The notes below the pieces were generated by a model that saw only the letters and a program-made list of their open reading frames with translations, was not told the origin of the DNA and did no database searches. Positions 5,499 to 7,429 of a stretch of DNA of 7,429 bases are shown in pieces (position 1 is the first letter of the stretch; every line of letters starts with the position of its first letter). This DNA comes from Bacillota bacterium (lineage in GTDB: Bacteria > Bacillota > Clostridia > Christensenellales > CAG-138): assembly GCA_023458615.1 (NCBI GenBank), contig JAEWYV010000129.1, forward strand, positions 1-7,429. The letters are read 5' to 3'. Position numbers and translations under genes: made by a program.

Positions 5499-6803
5499 TT
5501 ACTGTTCTGCGGGCTTGTATTCGCCGAAGGTGACGGATATGGTTTGCTCCTTGCCGTCGCGTTGAATGGTCAGCGTTGCGGTGTCGCCGGAGTTATAGCC
5601 GCTGATGACGGAGGCAAGCGCCGTATTGGAGGAAATTTCCGTATCATCCACCTTCAGAATCAGATCGCCAACCTTGAGTCCTGCGTTTGCCGCCGCACTG
5701 TCGGCTACAATCTGCGCAATCTGAACACAGCTGGTGCCGCCGCCAAAGAAATTGCCAAACATGCTGTTGCCCCAGTCGTTGGTGCCGGAGGAGAGAGTGA
5801 CATCCTGCGTGTAAACGCCGAGATATGCTCTGCCGAGCACGTAGCCGTGGTCGATGAGGTTGGAGATGATGGTCTTTACGCTGCTCACAGGAATCGCGAA
5901 GCCGAGGCCTTCCGCGTTGTTCGAGCTGGCTTTTGCGTTGACGATGCCGACCAGTGAGCCGCTGGCGTTGAAGAGACCGCCGCCGGAGTTACCCGGGCTG
6001 ATGGCTGCATCCGTCTGAATCAGCTTCATCTGCGTGTTTTCCACCGTTACTTCGCGGCTGAGCGCGCTGATGATACCACTGGTCGCCGTTCCACGCAGTT
6101 CGCCGAGCGGGTTGCCGATGGCGATGACGTCCTCGCCAACCGTGAGCATATCGGAATCGCCAAGCGTTGCGGGGCTGAGGTTTGTTGCGTCAATTTTGAG
6201 AACGGCAAGGTCGCTGCGCGAATCCGAACCGACCAACTTTGCTTCGTGTTCCGATTCATCGTTGAGAATAACCTTAATCGTCTCGGCACCGTCCACCACA
6301 TGCTTGCAGGTGACGATATAACCGTCGCTGGTCAAAATTATGCCGCTGCCGCTGCCCGCTTGCACCTGTTGGCTGTTGCCGTCGGCGCCATTGGTGTTGT
6401 TGCCATTGCCAAAGGGGAGGCCATAGCCACTGGCGGTGTAGTAGGTGTCGATGCCGACTACGGAAGGCGCCGTCAGCTCAATCACCTGAGCTTTGCTGAA
6501 CGTTGTCGTAAAATTGCTGGTCGAAGCATTGGTCAGCTTGTCGGATTCGTTTGTTGTGGCGTCGCTGAGCGCGTTTTTGGCCGTTTGAGACTGCTGCGTG
6601 TTGAGCGCGGAGAGTTGCTCGCCGACGTATTGGCGCGTGTAGAGGCCGCCCAGAAGGCCGCCAAGCAGAACCGCGACCAGCATAAATACGATCAGCGTAG
6701 AAAACCGTACACGCCGTGGCTCGCGGCGCCGCGGGGCATATGAGCCGCTTTCCTGTGGATGGTCGGCGGAATACCGTTCATACCAATCGTTGTTTTGATC
6801 CAT
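5499..6803 (-). CDS. htrA: HtrA/DegP-type membrane-anchored serine protease with PDZ domain
   Basis: 434 residues. ATP-independent trypsin-like protease that degrades or refolds damaged proteins on the outer face of the membrane. An N-terminal cytoplasmic part with a basic RRREPRRVR patch precedes one membrane helix (about 35-55), followed by a Gln/Ser/Thr/Asn-rich linker. The protease domain spans about 108-310, with catalytic His168 (TCKHVV), Asp198 (SRSDLAVLK) and Ser273 (GNSGG); the oxyanion and S1 region LGFAIP follows at 301-306. A single PDZ domain (about 322-425) starts at GRAYLGV and contains AGLKVGDLILKVDD. This is the usual layout of Gram-positive HtrA. Family members more often have Asn before the His; here it is Lys167. 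The ATG at 6803 has AAGGAG 10 nt upstream; an in-frame ATG 48 codons earlier lies upstream of the promoter and is rejected. It is transcribed alone, divergent from the deacetylase. Confidence 0.96.
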   Translation of the reverse strand: MDQNNDWYERYSADHPQESGSYAPRRREPRRVRFSTLIVFMLVAVLLGGLLGGLYTRQYVGEQLSALNTQQSQTAKNALSDATTNESDKLTNASTSNFTTTFSKAQVIELTAPSVVGIDTYYTASGYGLPFGNGNNTNGADGNSQQVQAGSGSGIILTSDGYIVTCKHVVDGAETIKVILNDESEHEAKLVGSDSRSDLAVLKIDATNLSPATLGDSDMLTVGEDVIAIGNPLGELRGTATSGIISALSREVTVENTQMKLIQTDAAISPGNSGGGLFNASGSLVGIVNAKASSNNAEGLGFAIPVSSVKTIISNLIDHGYVLGRAYLGVYTQDVTLSSGTNDWGNSMFGNFFGGGTSCVQIAQIVADSAAANAGLKVGDLILKVDDTEISSNTALASVISGYNSGDTATLTIQRDGKEQTISVTFGEYKPAEQ

Positions 6804-6832
6804 ATTAGGTCGCTCCTTTCTGTTTTGATAAC

Positions 6833-6860
6833 AGTATAGAAAATCAATTTGAACTTTCAA
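6833..6860 (-). promoter_or_regulatory. Promoter of the htrA-like gene
   Basis: On the minus strand TTGAAA (6860-6855) and TATACT (6838-6833) are 16 bp apart. Transcription from about 6826 gives a leader of roughly 23 nt holding the AAGGAG site. I see no clear two-component binding repeat of the kind that controls htrA in some Firmicutes. Confidence 0.72.
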
Positions 6861-6998
6861 TAGTACACATTTGAAGAATGCTTGACGAATTTGGGCAGCA
6901 ATATGGCAGCGGACAAGAATGGCGCTAGACATAGAAGAAGCAAACATTCGTCCTGACCCAAGTTTTACAAACGTACAGGAGGAAACAGAATCGAACTA

Positions 6999-7007
6999 TG
7001 TTATAAT
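6999..7007 (+). promoter_or_regulatory. Extended -10 promoter of the polysaccharide deacetylase gene
   Basis: TGTTATAAT is a perfect extended -10 (TGN followed by TATAAT at 7002-7007). No -35 match lies 17 bp upstream, which extended -10 promoters can tolerate. The predicted start near 7014 gives a leader of about 22 nt carrying the G-rich ribosome site. Confidence 0.7.
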
Positions 7008-7035
7008 GCATCCAGCACACCTTGGGGGATATGGG

Positions 7036-7429
7036 ATGAGACGGGGAATTGCCGCATTTGTTGCGGGTTTATTGGCGTTATGTTTGTTCTCTGGCTGTGG
7101 CGTGGCACCGCAGATGCAGCTGGCGGCGGCGGTTGAGACCGCCCTGCCGATGACCCCTTCGCCAAGTCCGACAACGATTCCAAGTCCGGCTCCTACCCCT
7201 AGCCCCTCGCCTGTGCCGCGCGTGGATGCGCCGTGGTATGAGGCGCGTAACAAGCAGCTGTTTGCCCTGATCAAACGCGACGCACCGGACCGAACGGACG
7301 AGGAGATTCGCGTTGCGATTGATCAAATGTATATTGACCCAAATAAGCCCATGATCGCGCTGACCTTTGACGACGGCCCGATGCCTGGTGTCACCGATAA
7401 GATACTTGACATTTTGGAGCAGTATCATG
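7036..7429 (+). CDS. Lipoprotein polysaccharide deacetylase, NodB domain (partial, runs off the right edge)
   Basis: 131 codons are visible. The N-terminus is a lipoprotein signal: Arg2-Arg3, a hydrophobic core and a lipobox FSGC with Cys21, so the mature protein should be anchored to the outer face of the membrane. A Pro/Ser/Thr linker (about 38-61) follows, then a helical segment with EEIRVAIDQM. The NodB-domain entry MIALTFDDGP has motif 1 at Thr110-Pro115, with Asp112 and Asp113 in the positions known as catalytic base and metal ligand. The HxxxH metal motif lies beyond the window. Family members remove N- or O-acetyl groups from peptidoglycan or other polysaccharides; the substrate cannot be chosen here. 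GGGGG at 7024-7028 sits about 7 nt before the ATG at 7036; the nearby ATG at 7031 meets a stop within three codons. The gene is divergent from the htrA-like gene, consistent with an envelope-related neighbourhood. Confidence 0.92.
   Translation, partial: MRRGIAAFVAGLLALCLFSGCGVAPQMQLAAAVETALPMTPSPSPTTIPSPAPTPSPSPVPRVDAPWYEARNKQLFALIKRDAPDRTDEEIRVAIDQMYIDPNKPMIALTFDDGPMPGVTDKILDILEQYH

Noticed and set aside
6804..6947. N-terminal extension of the HtrA-like protein by 48 residues
   Set aside because: The extension covers the promoter (6833-6860), has no Shine-Dalgarno and adds sequence unlike HtrA N-termini; AAGGAG sits correctly before the ATG at 6803.

Overview
The window looks like chromosomal DNA from a Gram-positive, clostridial-type Firmicute. 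The signs are a T-box leader, strong AGGAGG-type ribosome sites, TTGACA/TATAAT-like promoters, a membrane-anchored HtrA protease, a lipoprotein polysaccharide deacetylase and a zinc-ribbon/Ig-like surface protein. Coding DNA is fairly GC-rich while intergenic DNA is AT-rich. The genus cannot be fixed from this sequence. I see no mobile element, phage gene or CRISPR array.

Layout. Positions 1-1355 (minus) hold most of a PLP-dependent beta-eliminating lyase of the tyrosine phenol-lyase/tryptophanase family, cut off at the left edge. It is preceded at 1457-1808 (minus) by a complete T-box riboswitch with its promoter (1814-1843), antiterminator and terminator. The specifier loop reads UAC (Tyr) and the antiterminator bulge reads UGGU, which fits a tRNA with discriminator A. 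Both point to tRNA-Tyr, and the lyase carries the tyrosine-type active-site residues. Divergent from it is a plus-strand pair: a 734-residue zinc-ribbon/transmembrane/Ig-like/OB-like protein (2088-4292) and, 3 bp later, a 100-residue uncharacterised protein (4296-4598). A 140-bp gap with an imperfect direct repeat leads to a flavin reductase-like FMN-binding protein (4739-5254). A bidirectional terminator hairpin (5267-5306) and a GC-rich structured stretch (about 5314-5470) separate it from the convergent, membrane-anchored HtrA/DegP-type serine protease (5499-6803, minus). Divergent from htrA, a lipoprotein polysaccharide deacetylase (NodB domain) begins at 7036 and runs off the right edge.

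How the genes fit together. The right half is envelope-related: HtrA quality control, a cell-wall or polysaccharide deacetylase, and the surface-exposed part of the zinc-ribbon protein. The left half is an amino-acid-responsive unit. The most notable point is regulatory logic. A tyrosine T-box normally turns genes on when tRNA-Tyr is uncharged, so it is unexpected in front of an enzyme whose family is known mainly for degrading tyrosine or tryptophan. Either the lyase works in the synthetic direction or its real reaction differs from the annotated one.
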